In this document: piece by piece, positions 8,440 to 16,968 of the stretch
How the letters are laid out: the number at the start of each line of letters is the position of its first letter
Numbering within the stretch: the first letter of the stretch is position 1
Assembly (NCBI GenBank): GCA_934316925.1
Contig: CAKREC010000034.1
Span: 1 to 21,160 of the forward strand
Direction of reading: 5' to 3'
DNA length: 21,160 nucleotides
From: an uncultured Eubacterium sp.
GTDB lineage: Bacteria > Bacillota > Clostridia > Lachnospirales > Lachnospiraceae
Translations under genes and position numbers: made by a program
Notes under the pieces: generated by a model
Database searches by the model: none
Seen by the model: only the letters and a program-made list of their open reading frames with translations
What the model was told of the DNA's origin: nothing

Positions 8440-9711
8440 TTAAGCTTCATCAATCGCTTTACCAATATCATGTCTCATATATTTATTTTCAAAAGAAATC
8501 CATTCCGTTGCCGCATACGCATTCTTGCGGGCTTCTTTCAAATCTTTTCCTTTTGCTGTAACACCAAGTACACGGCCACCATTGGTCACAATGCCCTCAT
8601 CCGTCTTCTTTGTACCGGCATGGAATACATAATAATCATCCTTGCCATCAAAGTTTTCGAATCCTGTGATCACAAAACCTTTGTCGTAATGTTCCGGATA
8701 ACCATCGGAAGCCAGTACCACACAGACAGCGGCATTGTCTTCAAACTGCAGATCCACTTCATCCAACCGGCCATCAATACAGGCATTCATAACATCCACA
8801 ATATCGTTTTTCATACGTGGAAGTACAACCTGTGCCTCTGGGTCTCCAAATCTGGCATTATACTCAAGTACTTTGGGGCCATCTGCTGTCAGCATAAGTC
8901 CAACAAACAGAATACCGGTGAAGTCTCTGCCTTCCGCTTTCATCGCATCCATCGTCGGCTGATATACTTTTTCTTCACAGAATTTCTGAACCTCTTCTGT
9001 ATAGAACGGACTTGGTGAAAATGTTCCCATACCACCGGTGTTGAGTCCCTGATCTCCGTCTTTTGCTCTCTTATGATCCTGTGCACTCGTCATCGGTTTG
9101 ATGTGTGTACCGTCACAATAGCAAAGAACCGAAACCTCACGGCCTGTCATGAACTCTTCAATAACGATCTCATTGCCGGCGTCGCCAAACTGCTTGTCAA
9201 GCATAAGGGTCTTAACACCTTCTTTGGCTTCTTCTAATGTATTGCAGATCAACACGCCTTTTCCTAATGCAAGGCCATCGGCTTTGAGAACGATCGGCAT
9301 CTTCGCCGTCTCCAGATAAGCCAGTGCCGCATCGGGATCTGTGAAGTTCTCATATGCAGCGGTAGGAATTCCGTATTTCTTCATGAGATCTTTTGAAAAT
9401 GCTTTGGAGCCCTCGATGATCGCTGCATTCTTTCTAGGGCCAAATACTCTCAGGCCTCTGCCTTCAAATACATCTACAATACCGCCAACGAGCGGATCAT
9501 CCATACCAATGATCGTAAGATCGATCTGCTTTTCCTCGGCAAAATCAGCCAGACGGTCGAACTCCATCGCTGTAATATCCACGCACTCAGCAATCAAACC
9601 AATACCGGCATTTCCCGGTGCACAATAAATCTTATCTACCTGTGGACTCTTTGCCACACTTGTAGCAATGGCATGCTCTCTGCCACCGCTTCCTACAATG
9701 AGAACTTTCAC
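8440..9711 (-). CDS. purD: Phosphoribosylamine-glycine ligase (GAR synthetase)
   Basis: The protein of 423 residues, normal for PurD, catalyses ATP-dependent joining of glycine to phosphoribosylamine, step 2 of purine synthesis. Visible landmarks are the N-terminal VLIVGSGGREHAIA, the ATP-grasp segment PIVLKADGLALGKGV, TGGMGTFSPSPF, and EYNARFGDPEAQVVLPR, which carries metal-binding residues. GTG at 9711 is chosen as start because AAGGAGG lies 7 bases upstream; an upstream in-frame TTG at 9732 precedes that RBS. The gap to purN is 21 bases. Confidence 0.97.
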   Translation of the reverse strand: MKVLIVGSGGREHAIATSVAKSPQVDKIYCAPGNAGIGLIAECVDITAMEFDRLADFAEEKQIDLTIIGMDDPLVGGIVDVFEGRGLRVFGPRKNAAIIEGSKAFSKDLMKKYGIPTAAYENFTDPDAALAYLETAKMPIVLKADGLALGKGVLICNTLEEAKEGVKTLMLDKQFGDAGNEIVIEEFMTGREVSVLCYCDGTHIKPMTSAQDHKRAKDGDQGLNTGGMGTFSPSPFYTEEVQKFCEEKVYQPTMDAMKAEGRDFTGILFVGLMLTADGPKVLEYNARFGDPEAQVVLPRMKNDIVDVMNACIDGRLDEVDLQFEDNAAVCVVLASDGYPEHYDKGFVITGFENFDGKDDYYVFHAGTKKTDEGIVTNGGRVLGVTAKGKDLKEARKNAYAATEWISFENKYMRHDIGKAIDEA

Positions 9712-9732
9712 CGTATCTCCTCCTTGGGTCAA

Positions 9733-10356
9733 TTATTTTCTACGTACTAAATTGTCAATAATCTGAATCTTGTCATTGGCGATCAAATCGATCGCTTCCG
9801 GCAAAATCTTCCATTCTGCCTGTTCCATCACTCTTTTTTGCAATGTTTCCGGCGTGTCATCGTCCAGAACGTCTACTGCTTTCTGCAAAATGATCGGGCC
9901 ACTATCGGTACCTTCATCCACAAAATGAACCGTAGCTCCTGTAACTTTATTGCCTCTTGCCAAAACACTCTCATGAACTTTCAACCCATAATATCCGGCT
10001 CCACAATGAGACGGGATCAAGGATGGGTGAATATTGATCATGCGGTGTTCAAATGCTTTTACAAAATTTTCCGGCAAGATCACAAGGAATCCAGCCAGAA
10101 CAACCAGATCCACTTCATACTTATCCAGTAAGCTGATCAAAGCCTCGCCATACTCCTGGCGGGATGCAAAATCTTTTGGCACAAGCAGTTCGCCCGGTAT
10201 TCCGGCCTTTTCCGCTCTCTGCAACGCATACGCCCCCGCTTTGTTGCTTACCACAACGGAAAGCTCCGTATTGGTGATCACTCCACTTTGGACACTGTCT
10301 ATGATCGCCTGCAGATTGGTACCACCACCGGACACTAATACAGCAACCTTTAGCAT
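9733..10356 (-). CDS. purN: Phosphoribosylglycinamide formyltransferase, 10-formyl-THF dependent
   Basis: The 207-residue enzyme transfers the formyl group of 10-formyl-THF to GAR, step 3 of purine synthesis. The N-terminal phosphate-binding loop [11 protein letters not shown] is clear. The catalytic triad equivalents are Asn108 and His110 in [11 protein letters not shown], and Asp151 in EGTDSGPII. The loop [17 protein letters not shown] replaces the shorter Ala-Phe-x-Gly loop of the enterobacterial enzyme; from memory it is common in Clostridia. The start ATG overlaps the purM stop by 7 bases (ATGCTAA) with AAAGGA upstream, so the two are probably translationally coupled. Confidence 0.96.
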   Translation of the reverse strand: MLKVAVLVSGGGTNLQAIIDSVQSGVITNTELSVVVSNKAGAYALQRAEKAGIPGELLVPKDFASRQEYGEALISLLDKYEVDLVVLAGFLVILPENFVKAFEHRMINIHPSLIPSHCGAGYYGLKVHESVLARGNKVTGATVHFVDEGTDSGPIILQKAVDVLDDDTPETLQKRVMEQAEWKILPEAIDLIANDKIQIIDNLVRRK

Positions 10357-11381
10357 AATGTGATTCCTTTCTCGCCGCTGACGATCTCACCCATAATATA
10401 TGGGGTCTCACCTGCTGCTTTGATTGCTTCCACGGTCTTATCTACATCTTCTTTGGCAACCGCTGTCAACATACCAACACCCATATTGTATGTATTGAAC
10501 ATAGCTTCTTCTGCTACATTTCCATCGTTTGCCAACATCTTGAAAATAGGTGGAATTACAAAACTGTTTTTCTCAATCTTCGCATGAGTTCCTTCTTTCA
10601 ACATTCTCGGAATATTCTCATAGAAACCACCACCGGTGATATGGCTGCATGCTTTGATGCGAACACCAGCTTCTTTGATGCTGCGGAGCGCTTTTACATA
10701 AATCTTGGTAGGAGTAAGAAGTGTCTCACCTAAAGTAAGATCACTTTCCAGGCACTCATACTTCTGATTCAAAGTCTCAATATTCATAGAGAATACATTA
10801 CGTACCAACGAATAACCATTGCTGTGGATACCGGAAGAAGCAATACCAACCAGCACATCACCAGGAGTAAGATCTTTTCCGGTGATCATGTCCTTGCGGT
10901 CTACTACTCCAACAGAAAAACCAGCGAGGTCATACTCATCAATCGGATAAAATCCCGGCATCTCTGCGGTCTCTCCACCGATCAATGCAGAATCAGACTG
11001 ACGACACCCCTCAGCCACACCGCTTACGATCTTGGCGATCTTCTCAGGCTCATTCTTGCCACATGCAATATAATCCAGGAAAAATAAAGGTTCCCCACCG
11101 GCACACGCAATATCATTTACACACATTGCTACACAGTCAATACCAATCGTATCATGCTTGTCCAGCAAAAATGCCAGCTTCAACTTTGTTCCAACACCAT
11201 CTGTACCGGAAACCAATGTAGGATCTTCCATATTCATAAATGGTTTTAACGAAAATGCACCGGAAAATCCACCAATATCTGTCAAAACTTCCGGACGCAT
11301 CGTAGAAGCAATATGCTCCTTCATCAGCTGAACTGCTTTGTAGCCTGCTTCAATGTCAACTCCTGCTTTTTTGTAATCCAT
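10350..11381 (-). CDS. purM: Phosphoribosylformylglycinamidine cyclo-ligase (AIR synthetase)
   Basis: The protein of 343 residues is standard length for PurM, which closes the imidazole ring of AIR using ATP (step 5). Typical segments are [81 protein letters not shown] and [15 protein letters not shown], in family order. The ATG at 11381 has AGGAGG about 8 bases upstream. It is the first gene of the operon and has a strong promoter just upstream. The other pur genes (purF, purL, purE, purC, purH) are not in this window. Confidence 0.97.
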   Translation of the reverse strand: MDYKKAGVDIEAGYKAVQLMKEHIASTMRPEVLTDIGGFSGAFSLKPFMNMEDPTLVSGTDGVGTKLKLAFLLDKHDTIGIDCVAMCVNDIACAGGEPLFFLDYIACGKNEPEKIAKIVSGVAEGCRQSDSALIGGETAEMPGFYPIDEYDLAGFSVGVVDRKDMITGKDLTPGDVLVGIASSGIHSNGYSLVRNVFSMNIETLNQKYECLESDLTLGETLLTPTKIYVKALRSIKEAGVRIKACSHITGGGFYENIPRMLKEGTHAKIEKNSFVIPPIFKMLANDGNVAEEAMFNTYNMGVGMLTAVAKEDVDKTVEAIKAAGETPYIMGEIVSGEKGITLC

Positions 11382-11419
11382 CTTGTAATCCTCCTATATA
11401 TTGTACCTAAACATTTTCT

Positions 11420-11448
11420 ATCATAGCATTTTTTGTATCTGTGGTCAA
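11420..11448 (-). promoter_or_regulatory. Promoter of the purM-purN-purD-glyA operon
   Basis: Minus-strand TTGACC (11443-11448), a 17-base spacer, then an extended -10 TGC-TATGAT (TATGAT 11420-11425). The leader to the purM ATG is only about 30 bases, so there is no room for a purine riboswitch; any control would have to act at the promoter. I saw no obvious operator. Confidence 0.7.
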
Positions 11449-11478
11449 TAAATCCTTTTCATTTCATTGTATTTCTGC

Positions 11479-11484
11479 TACAAT
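11479..11484 (+). promoter_or_regulatory. -10 element of the aldolase-like gene promoter
   Basis: An extended -10, TGC-TACAAT, lies about 39 bases before the ATG at 11523, with no good -35 (TTTTCA at 17-base spacing). It is arranged back to back with the purM promoter. Confidence 0.5.
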
Positions 11485-11522
11485 AAATTGCAGAAAAATA
11501 ATACTGTCAGGAGGAACTAAAG

Positions 11523-12497
11523 ATGGCAAAAAAAGGTTCATTACTTTCATATCGTCCCGATATCAAAGTAGTTGATGCTACATTAAGAGATGGTGGTCTG
11601 GTAAATGATTTTCGTTTTACGAAAGAATTTGTCAAAGATCTGTATGACACCAATGTAAAAGCAGGCGTTGATTATATGGAATTTGGATACAAAGCATCCA
11701 CCGATATTTTTGACGAAAAGGATTTTGGTCCTTGGAAATTCTGTAAAGAAGACGATATCCGGGAGATTGTCGGTGATAATGACACCTCCATGAAGATCGC
11801 TGTGATGGCTGATGTTGGCCGCTGTGATTATAAAAGGGATATTATCAACCGAGCTGACAGCGTGATCGATCTGGTCCGCATTGCGACATACATCCACCAG
11901 ATCCCTGCTGCCATTGAGATGATTGAACATTGCCATGCGATGGGATATGAAACAACCGTAAATATCATGGCGATCTCAAACGCCAAAGAAGCCGAGATTG
12001 AAGAAGCACTCAGCCTTCTGTCCCAGACACCTGTTGATGGTATTTATATTGTAGACAGCTATGGTTCTCTTTATATGGAACAGATTGAAGAGCTTGCCGC
12101 TAAATATCTGGAAGTGGCAGAGAAAAACGGTAAGTTTGTAGGAATTCATGCTCACAACAATCAGCAGTTAGCTTTTGCAAACACAATTTCTGCTCTGACC
12201 AATGGCGTTAGTTACTTAGACGCTACCGTAAGCGGTATGGGACGCGGAGCCGGAAACTGCGCCAGCGAGCAGTTACTTGGATTCCTTAAAAATCCAAAAT
12301 ATGATCTGATCCCGATTTTGAAATTCATTGAAAAACATATGGAGCCATTGAAAGAATCCGGTGCCGTATGGGGATACAATGTTCCTTATCTTCTCACCGG
12401 TCAGAAAAACCGTCATCCACGTTCTGCGATCGCAGCAACTAAGGAAGGCAGAAAAGATTATTTCAATTTCTTATTAGAGCTGGATAATATGGAATAA
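11523..12497 (+). CDS. DRE-TIM metallolyase (aldolase catalytic domain) protein, substrate unknown
   Basis: The 324-residue protein has the DRE-TIM barrel signature DATLRDGGLVNDFRF (18-32), with Arg22 and Asp23, and the metal ligands His209 and His211 in GIHAHNNQQLAFANT. VSGMGRGAGNCASEQLLGFL (237-256) is the family's active-site lid region, as in HMG-CoA lyase and 4-hydroxy-2-oxovalerate aldolase. Such enzymes cleave or form C-C bonds next to a carboxylate using a divalent metal. It lacks the regulatory C-terminal domain of isopropylmalate or citramalate synthases. No partner acetaldehyde dehydrogenase, as in DmpG/DmpF pairs, is adjacent, so the substrate is open. ATG with AGGAGG 8 bases upstream. 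This is the only plus-strand gene here. Confidence 0.85.
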   Translation: MAKKGSLLSYRPDIKVVDATLRDGGLVNDFRFTKEFVKDLYDTNVKAGVDYMEFGYKASTDIFDEKDFGPWKFCKEDDIREIVGDNDTSMKIAVMADVGRCDYKRDIINRADSVIDLVRIATYIHQIPAAIEMIEHCHAMGYETTVNIMAISNAKEAEIEEALSLLSQTPVDGIYIVDSYGSLYMEQIEELAAKYLEVAEKNGKFVGIHAHNNQQLAFANTISALTNGVSYLDATVSGMGRGAGNCASEQLLGFLKNPKYDLIPILKFIEKHMEPLKESGAVWGYNVPYLLTGQKNRHPRSAIAATKEGRKDYFNFLLELDNME

Positions 12498-12513
12498 TAT
12501 TTTATTTACACAC

Positions 12514-12585
12514 AAAAAGAAGTTCAATCAGAAAGAGGCTTAACGCGATGCGTCCTATTGTCTCAGCCAGATTGAACTTCTTTTT
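12514..12585. terminator. Bidirectional terminator with 16-bp stem between converging genes
   Basis: Arms 12514-12529 and 12570-12585 form a perfect 16-bp stem (core GAAGTTCAATC/GATTGAACTTC) with a 40-base loop. A-rich left and T-rich right flanks provide U-tracts on both strands. It serves the aldolase-like gene on the plus strand and the histidine kinase on the minus strand. The kinase stop codon (12585-12587) lies inside the T tract. Confidence 0.85.
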
Positions 12586-13877
12586 TATTTGCGTAATATC
12601 AATGTGATCGTAAGGCTCTTTCCATTCGGGCTTTCCGCATGGATCCTGCCACCATGATTTTCACAGATGGCTTTTGCGATTGAAAGACCAATTCCCGATC
12701 CACCAGTCTGTGAATTTCTTGAAGCATCCGAACGATAAAACCGCTCAAACAAAATATCCTGATCTCCCTTTTCCACTTCGTTTGTCTGATTGGTAAACAT
12801 CATCTCGACCTTGTGTTTTTTTCGATGTAGAGATACCTCAAATTCTGTCGACGGAGTCGCATATTTCATCGCATTGTCAAATAGGATTCCAAACAGCTTA
12901 CGGAGTTCTTCTTCATTTCCTACGTACTCAACATCCGGATCGATCTCTGCGTTGATCGAGATCCCGGCATGTATCGCCTGCGAAGCATACAGATCCAGTT
13001 GGTCGTACAGAGCTTCTGATAAAGAAAACTTCTTTTTTTCCAGTTTTTTTCTTCCCTCATCCATTCTTGTCAGACTTACCATCTGCTGAACCAGATGGCT
13101 CATCCGGTCTATCTGACGATGGGTACTGATCGACCACTCATTTTCTCCGGTGTCCATCTCCATCACTTCGGTATTCGCTTCAATGATCGTAAGTGGAGTT
13201 TTTAATTCATGGCTGGCATCGGTGATAAACTGTTTTTGCTTCGCATAGCTTTCCTTTACCGGTTTAAACACCACTCTTGACAGCACACATACAAGTAATA
13301 AAACAATACCATATCCGATTGCCGACATGCCCGCGCTTGTCCGCAGTGTACCCCAAAAGGTATCAAGGCTTTTCTCACAGTCCACAAACACATAGGCTGT
13401 CTTTTCCCCACTGACTACAACACGGTACCGATATATATCCAGATACCCCGTTGCACCATTCTCACCAGAAACACGTCCGGCATATTTCTTTGCTGCTGAT
13501 TCATCCACTGCCGCAATGTGATCCACATTCACCGTTGTCTGATCCCCGCTTTTTTCTACTGTAAAATAACGGGTCTGATACTGTTCTTCTCTGGTTCCCG
13601 GTTGATCTTTGCCCGGCTGATTTTTCCCCGGCTGATCCTGCCCCGGTTCCATCGGCTGATCATCCGGTGCTTTTCCCCCTTCATCCGGAGGCTTCTTATC
13701 ATTGTTCTGATTGTCCGGAAATGTACCATCATTGTCCATGATCATCTTCGTCAGACGATCACCGTCTTTTGTGATCTGACGATAATTCAGAACATTCAGA
13801 CCACCGATCATAAACAGAAGAACCACCAGCATCGAACACATCGCAACCAGAATAAAATTGATCCGTAACCGTCTCAA
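12585..13877 (-). CDS. Sensor histidine kinase (HisKA/HATPase_c)
   Basis: The 430-residue membrane kinase has one N-terminal helix (about 8-30), an extracytoplasmic region (31-185), a second helix (about 186-204), then a dimerisation domain with the phospho-acceptor His223 in ITDASHELKTPLTIIEAN. The ATPase shows an N-box (LFGILFDNAMKYA) and a G-box (GGSGIGLSIAKAICENHGG). The outer region begins with a Pro/Gln/Gly/Asp-rich stretch (about 52-96) with near repeats QPGKN-QPGKD-QPGT, unlike a folded sensor, then a small domain. The start is TTG at 13877: GGAGG lies 7 bases upstream and the TTG overlaps the regulator's stop codon (TTGA), so translation is coupled. The signal is unknown; the beta-helix protein of the same operon is a candidate partner. 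Confidence 0.93.
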   Translation of the reverse strand: MRRLRINFILVAMCSMLVVLLFMIGGLNVLNYRQITKDGDRLTKMIMDNDGTFPDNQNNDKKPPDEGGKAPDDQPMEPGQDQPGKNQPGKDQPGTREEQYQTRYFTVEKSGDQTTVNVDHIAAVDESAAKKYAGRVSGENGATGYLDIYRYRVVVSGEKTAYVFVDCEKSLDTFWGTLRTSAGMSAIGYGIVLLLVCVLSRVVFKPVKESYAKQKQFITDASHELKTPLTIIEANTEVMEMDTGENEWSISTHRQIDRMSHLVQQMVSLTRMDEGRKKLEKKKFSLSEALYDQLDLYASQAIHAGISINAEIDPDVEYVGNEEELRKLFGILFDNAMKYATPSTEFEVSLHRKKHKVEMMFTNQTNEVEKGDQDILFERFYRSDASRNSQTGGSGIGLSIAKAICENHGGRIHAESPNGKSLTITLILRK

Positions 13878-14548
13878 CGCTGCACCTCCACATAGTACCC
13901 CAGATTTCTCTTTGCACGGATCACTACATCCGCATCCATTGATTTAAGCCGTTTTCTCAAATATGAAATATAGACCCATACGATCTGCAGCTCTACATTG
14001 CTGTCATATCCCCATATTTTTTCCAGAAAACGTTCCGAAGATATGATCTGCGTCGGATTGGCAAGAAGCATCTCCAACATCTGAAATTCTTTATTCGGAA
14101 TCCGCTCTTTTTTATCGCCAACCTGAAGCTGAAAAGAAGAAAGATCCAATGTTACATTGCCATATTGAAGCATGGAACTCTCCGCTTCGTTCTGTCTCCT
14201 CGTGATCGCGCGGACACGTGCCAAAAGTTCTTTCATCGCAAACGGTTTGGTCAGATAGTCATCTGCACCAAGATCCAGCCCCATGACCCGGTCATCCACC
14301 TCAGCCCTTGCTGTCAGCATCAGGACCGGGATCGAATTCCGCTCGGCACGGATCTTCTTTAACAATTCAAAGCCATCCATCACCGGCATCATCACGTCCA
14401 GGATCACACCATCATAATTGCCCGCCTGCAAATAATCATAAGCCTCTTGTCCATCATAAACGGCATCCACTTCATAATGATTTCGTTTCAGAACCGCCTG
14501 CAGTGCAGCCGATAATTCCCTTTCATCTTCTGCTAACAAAAGCCTCAT
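13874..14548 (-). CDS. OmpR/PhoB-family response regulator
   Basis: The 224-residue regulator has a receiver domain with acidic residues at 7-9 (AEDE), phospho-acceptor Asp51 in GVILDVMMPVMDG, and Lys101 in DDYLTKPFAMKELLARV. A C-terminal winged helix follows (about 128-222, FQMLEMLLANPTQIISSERF and VWVYISYLRKRL), the DNA-binding part. The ATG at 14548 has AGGAGG about 8 bases upstream. It is encoded between the beta-helix gene (52-base gap) and its kinase (4-base overlap), and should be the kinase's phospho-acceptor. A likely target is the inverted repeat at 16266-16282 before the operon. Confidence 0.95.
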   Translation of the reverse strand: MRLLLAEDERELSAALQAVLKRNHYEVDAVYDGQEAYDYLQAGNYDGVILDVMMPVMDGFELLKKIRAERNSIPVLMLTARAEVDDRVMGLDLGADDYLTKPFAMKELLARVRAITRRQNEAESSMLQYGNVTLDLSSFQLQVGDKKERIPNKEFQMLEMLLANPTQIISSERFLEKIWGYDSNVELQIVWVYISYLRKRLKSMDADVVIRAKRNLGYYVEVQR

Positions 14549-14600
14549 CGATGCTTCCTCCTAAAATTGTATTGCCTTTTCCGGCAGAGCGTCGAAACCT

Positions 14601-16202
14601 TTACTGCTGCTTTACTTCATAGTTTGAAAATGTAGTCGCCTTCTGTGCGCCACTGGTGTCTGCTGAAGTACTATATTCTTTCACTGTGATCGTAACACTT
14701 CCGGTTCCTTTCACATACACTTTGCCATCGGTTCCTTTGATTGTAACCGTTTTTCCTTTACTGTCTACTATAGTGCCAGCATTTGATAATTTTGTCAATG
14801 TGCTGTCCTTGGTAACGATCCATTTGGAATCCTTGCTGATATAAAGATTACAGTAACCACTTCCACCGTCTCCGGCACAACTCTCATCATCGGTAACTGC
14901 GCCTTTCAGGACACTGCCTTCCGTCATATAAAAATCAAGTTTACTGATCGAATCCCATATTACATCACCTGTCATCTTCTGGGAAATTCCGGTAAACAGG
15001 CAATCTGCGCCATTGCTTCCTGTGGTTCCCCATCCTCTTTGATTTTTATTGCCTGTGCATCTCAGGAAAAAATCATTGGAAGATGAATTTTTGATTGATA
15101 CATTGGACAGTGTGATCGTAGATTCTGTGTTTGTAGTGTAGAACATACCTCCATTTTTTGCGGTAAGACTGCCGCCATTCATTTCAAATGTGCTGTTACC
15201 AACTTCAGAATCCCCTGACATACTCTGATACAGGATGACATTCCAGGTACAGTCATTCTGGCTGTCATTTCCCATATTGCCAGTAAGATCACAATCATAC
15301 AGATGAATGGAATTCAAACCCTCAATGCAAATTGCCTCCGAAGAATTCGCTGTGAGCGTGGCTTTATTCACGGCAATATCTGCTGTACTGTAAATTGCCG
15401 GAGAGCCGACACCATTCGAAGTATAACTTCCGCCATTTACAACCATTTTGCCGCCACCCCGGTCACTGCGGATCGCTGCCGCTGACTGACCTTTGGTCGT
15501 CACATCCAGATCCCAGGCGTATAAAGTACCGCCACCAGCTACATGAATTCCACCAGATGTGTCCTGCTTGGTACTGATCGTTGTATCCGAAACATAGGTA
15601 ACACCGGTCCCGTATGAGAAAACTCCAGCTCCACCAGCTGCATCCGTTGTGATCTTGCTATTTTTCACAGTAGTTGTTCCGGCTGTGTTTAATACAGCAG
15701 CTCCTACTCCGTAAAAACTGGAATTGTCCCCTCCGGTGCTATCCGAAGATGTACGTGAAATCGTAAGATTTTTCAGCGTTGCCGTTGCATCTTTTGATAC
15801 ATAGATCGCATTTTCATCTTTTCCTGTTGAGGAAATTGTTTTATCGGATATGGTCGTATCACTCGTAATCGAATTGGCAGCGTCATAACTGCTTACTCCA
15901 GAACTTGCACCACTTCCACCAGGTGCGCCTCCGTTTCCGCCGCCCGGACCTCCTGCCGGAGGAGTTCCATCTGGTTTCTCTCCAGAAGGTGGATTTCCAC
16001 CAGGCGCCTCGCCATTCGGAGCACCGCCGGGACCACCTTGCATAGCACCTCCGGATACTGCTTCCCCGGATACTGCTTCCCCGGATACACCGGCTGTCGG
16101 TGTGTTGGTTGATTTGTTCTTAGTTCCAAATGCCACTGCCACTCCTGTAATAATAAGAACCGCAGCGATAACCGCTGGTACCCATTTTTTCCATCTCGTC
16201 AT
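14601..16202 (-). CDS. Membrane-anchored parallel beta-helix surface protein with Gly/Pro-rich stalk
   Basis: The 533-residue protein has a short basic N-terminus and one hydrophobic helix (WVPAVIAAVLIITGVAVAFG, 7-26) acting as uncleaved anchor or signal peptide. A low-complexity Gly/Pro/Glu stalk (about 36-104) with VSGEA-VSGEA repeats follows. From about 110 come repeated short beta strands with Thr/Ser/Asn ladders (AIYVSKDATATLKNLTISR, TTTVKNSKITTDAAGG, GSYTSNGVGSPAIYSTADIA), as in pectate-lyase-like right-handed helices. No lyase catalytic residues, LPXTG motif or transporter domain were recognised. It may bind polysaccharide or act as an adhesin; neither is shown. It opens the operon with a response regulator and kinase, so it may be their target, cofactor or sensed partner. 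Confidence 0.8.
   Translation of the reverse strand: MTRWKKWVPAVIAAVLIITGVAVAFGTKNKSTNTPTAGVSGEAVSGEAVSGGAMQGGPGGAPNGEAPGGNPPSGEKPDGTPPAGGPGGGNGGAPGGSGASSGVSSYDAANSITSDTTISDKTISSTGKDENAIYVSKDATATLKNLTISRTSSDSTGGDNSSFYGVGAAVLNTAGTTTVKNSKITTDAAGGAGVFSYGTGVTYVSDTTISTKQDTSGGIHVAGGGTLYAWDLDVTTKGQSAAAIRSDRGGGKMVVNGGSYTSNGVGSPAIYSTADIAVNKATLTANSSEAICIEGLNSIHLYDCDLTGNMGNDSQNDCTWNVILYQSMSGDSEVGNSTFEMNGGSLTAKNGGMFYTTNTESTITLSNVSIKNSSSNDFFLRCTGNKNQRGWGTTGSNGADCLFTGISQKMTGDVIWDSISKLDFYMTEGSVLKGAVTDDESCAGDGGSGYCNLYISKDSKWIVTKDSTLTKLSNAGTIVDSKGKTVTIKGTDGKVYVKGTGSVTITVKEYSTSADTSGAQKATTFSNYEVKQQ
16051..16088 (-). repeat. 15-bp in-frame tandem repeat in the beta-helix gene stalk
   Basis: The unit CCGGATACTGCTTCC is present twice exactly (16051-16065, 16066-16080) and followed by a partial copy (16081-16088). 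It encodes the pentapeptide VSGEA, so unit-number change would alter stalk length without a frameshift. Confidence 0.85.
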
Positions 16203-16249
16203 AAGATTACCCCCATTCGTTTTGTTTTGTTATGTATTATTTTGTTTTC

Positions 16250-16282
16250 TACACTATAACAACCAAAACTTAAATGAAGTTT
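16250..16282 (-). promoter_or_regulatory. Promoter and candidate operator of the beta-helix/two-component operon
   Basis: Minus-strand TATAGT (around 16253-16258) could be the -10. AAACTT-5-AAGTTT, an exact inverted repeat at 16266-16282, takes the place of the -35. A poor -35 replaced by an operator fits activation by an OmpR-type regulator. The repeat might instead be a weak terminator of the ABC operon, which ends at 16296. Confidence 0.45.
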
Positions 16283-16295
16283 AGAAATAAAAGAT

Positions 16296-16964
16296 TTATG
16301 CAATCTGTCCATCCGATATCACAATCTCCCGCCCCGCCATATGAGACACCTCTTCATCGTGTGTTACCATCACGATCGTTGTACCTCTGGCATGGATCTT
16401 CTGAAAGATCTCCATGATATTTTTCGCATTTTCCCGATCCAGTGCTCCGGTCGGCTCATCCGCAAAAATTACTTTTGGTTCTGTAATAAGTGCTCTTGCT
16501 ATCGCCACACGCTGGCACTGTCCTCCTGACAACTCTTTTGCTTTCTTTTTCAGCAAGTCCTCAATCTCTAGTTCTCTGGCAATCCGTATTACCCGCTCAC
16601 GGATCATATTCTTCTTTTCTTTCGCAATATAAAGCGGTGTCGCAATATTATCCATCACGCTCATGTTCCAGATCAGTCCAAAATCCTGCAGGACAAATCC
16701 AACTTTCTCCCTCCGAAGATCTGCCACTTTGTTCTGCGAGAGCTTATCTACGCACACACCGTCAAAACAATACGAGCCTGCTGTGTACCGATCCACCAGA
16801 CCCATAATGTGCAAAAGCGTCGACTTTCCGGATCCGGATTTTCCCATGATAGAAACCCACTCTCCTTCTTCAATTGTCACATCAACTCCGCGCAGTGCCT
16901 TCACCTCACTGCTCTTGCCTGGATTGTATATTTTCGATATTTCTTTTAATTCCATAATTCCCAT
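16296..16964 (-). CDS. ABC transporter ATP-binding protein, MacB/LolD type
   Basis: This 222-residue ATPase has Walker A GKSGSGKS (41-48), a Q-loop in GFVLQDFGLIWNMSV, the signature LSGGQCQRVAIARAL (145-159), Walker B VIFADE (165-170) with a D-loop ALD, and the switch His202 in MVTHD. Length and motifs match the MacB/LolD/FtsE class, which pairs with FtsX-fold permeases. The ATG at 16964 has AAGGAG 7 bases upstream; this RBS overlaps the end of the preceding permease gene, 4 bases away. It powers the transporter made by the two permeases of the operon. The substrate is unknown; a secreted peptide or protein from the same locus is the natural guess. Confidence 0.95.
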   Translation of the reverse strand: MGIMELKEISKIYNPGKSSEVKALRGVDVTIEEGEWVSIMGKSGSGKSTLLHIMGLVDRYTAGSYCFDGVCVDKLSQNKVADLRREKVGFVLQDFGLIWNMSVMDNIATPLYIAKEKKNMIRERVIRIARELEIEDLLKKKAKELSGGQCQRVAIARALITEPKVIFADEPTGALDRENAKNIMEIFQKIHARGTTIVMVTHDEEVSHMAGREIVISDGQIA

Positions 16965-16968
16965 CTGT

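Noticed and set aside
8470..9018. 182-residue open frame on the plus strand opposite purD
   Set aside because: Antisense to intact purD, with no RBS or recognisable domain.
9712..9732. Longer purD start at TTG 9732
   Set aside because: The segment contains the RBS for GTG 9711, and PurD proteins start with the VLIVGSGGREH strand.
11382..11419. Purine riboswitch before purM
   Set aside because: The predicted leader is about 30 bases, far too short for a purine aptamer.
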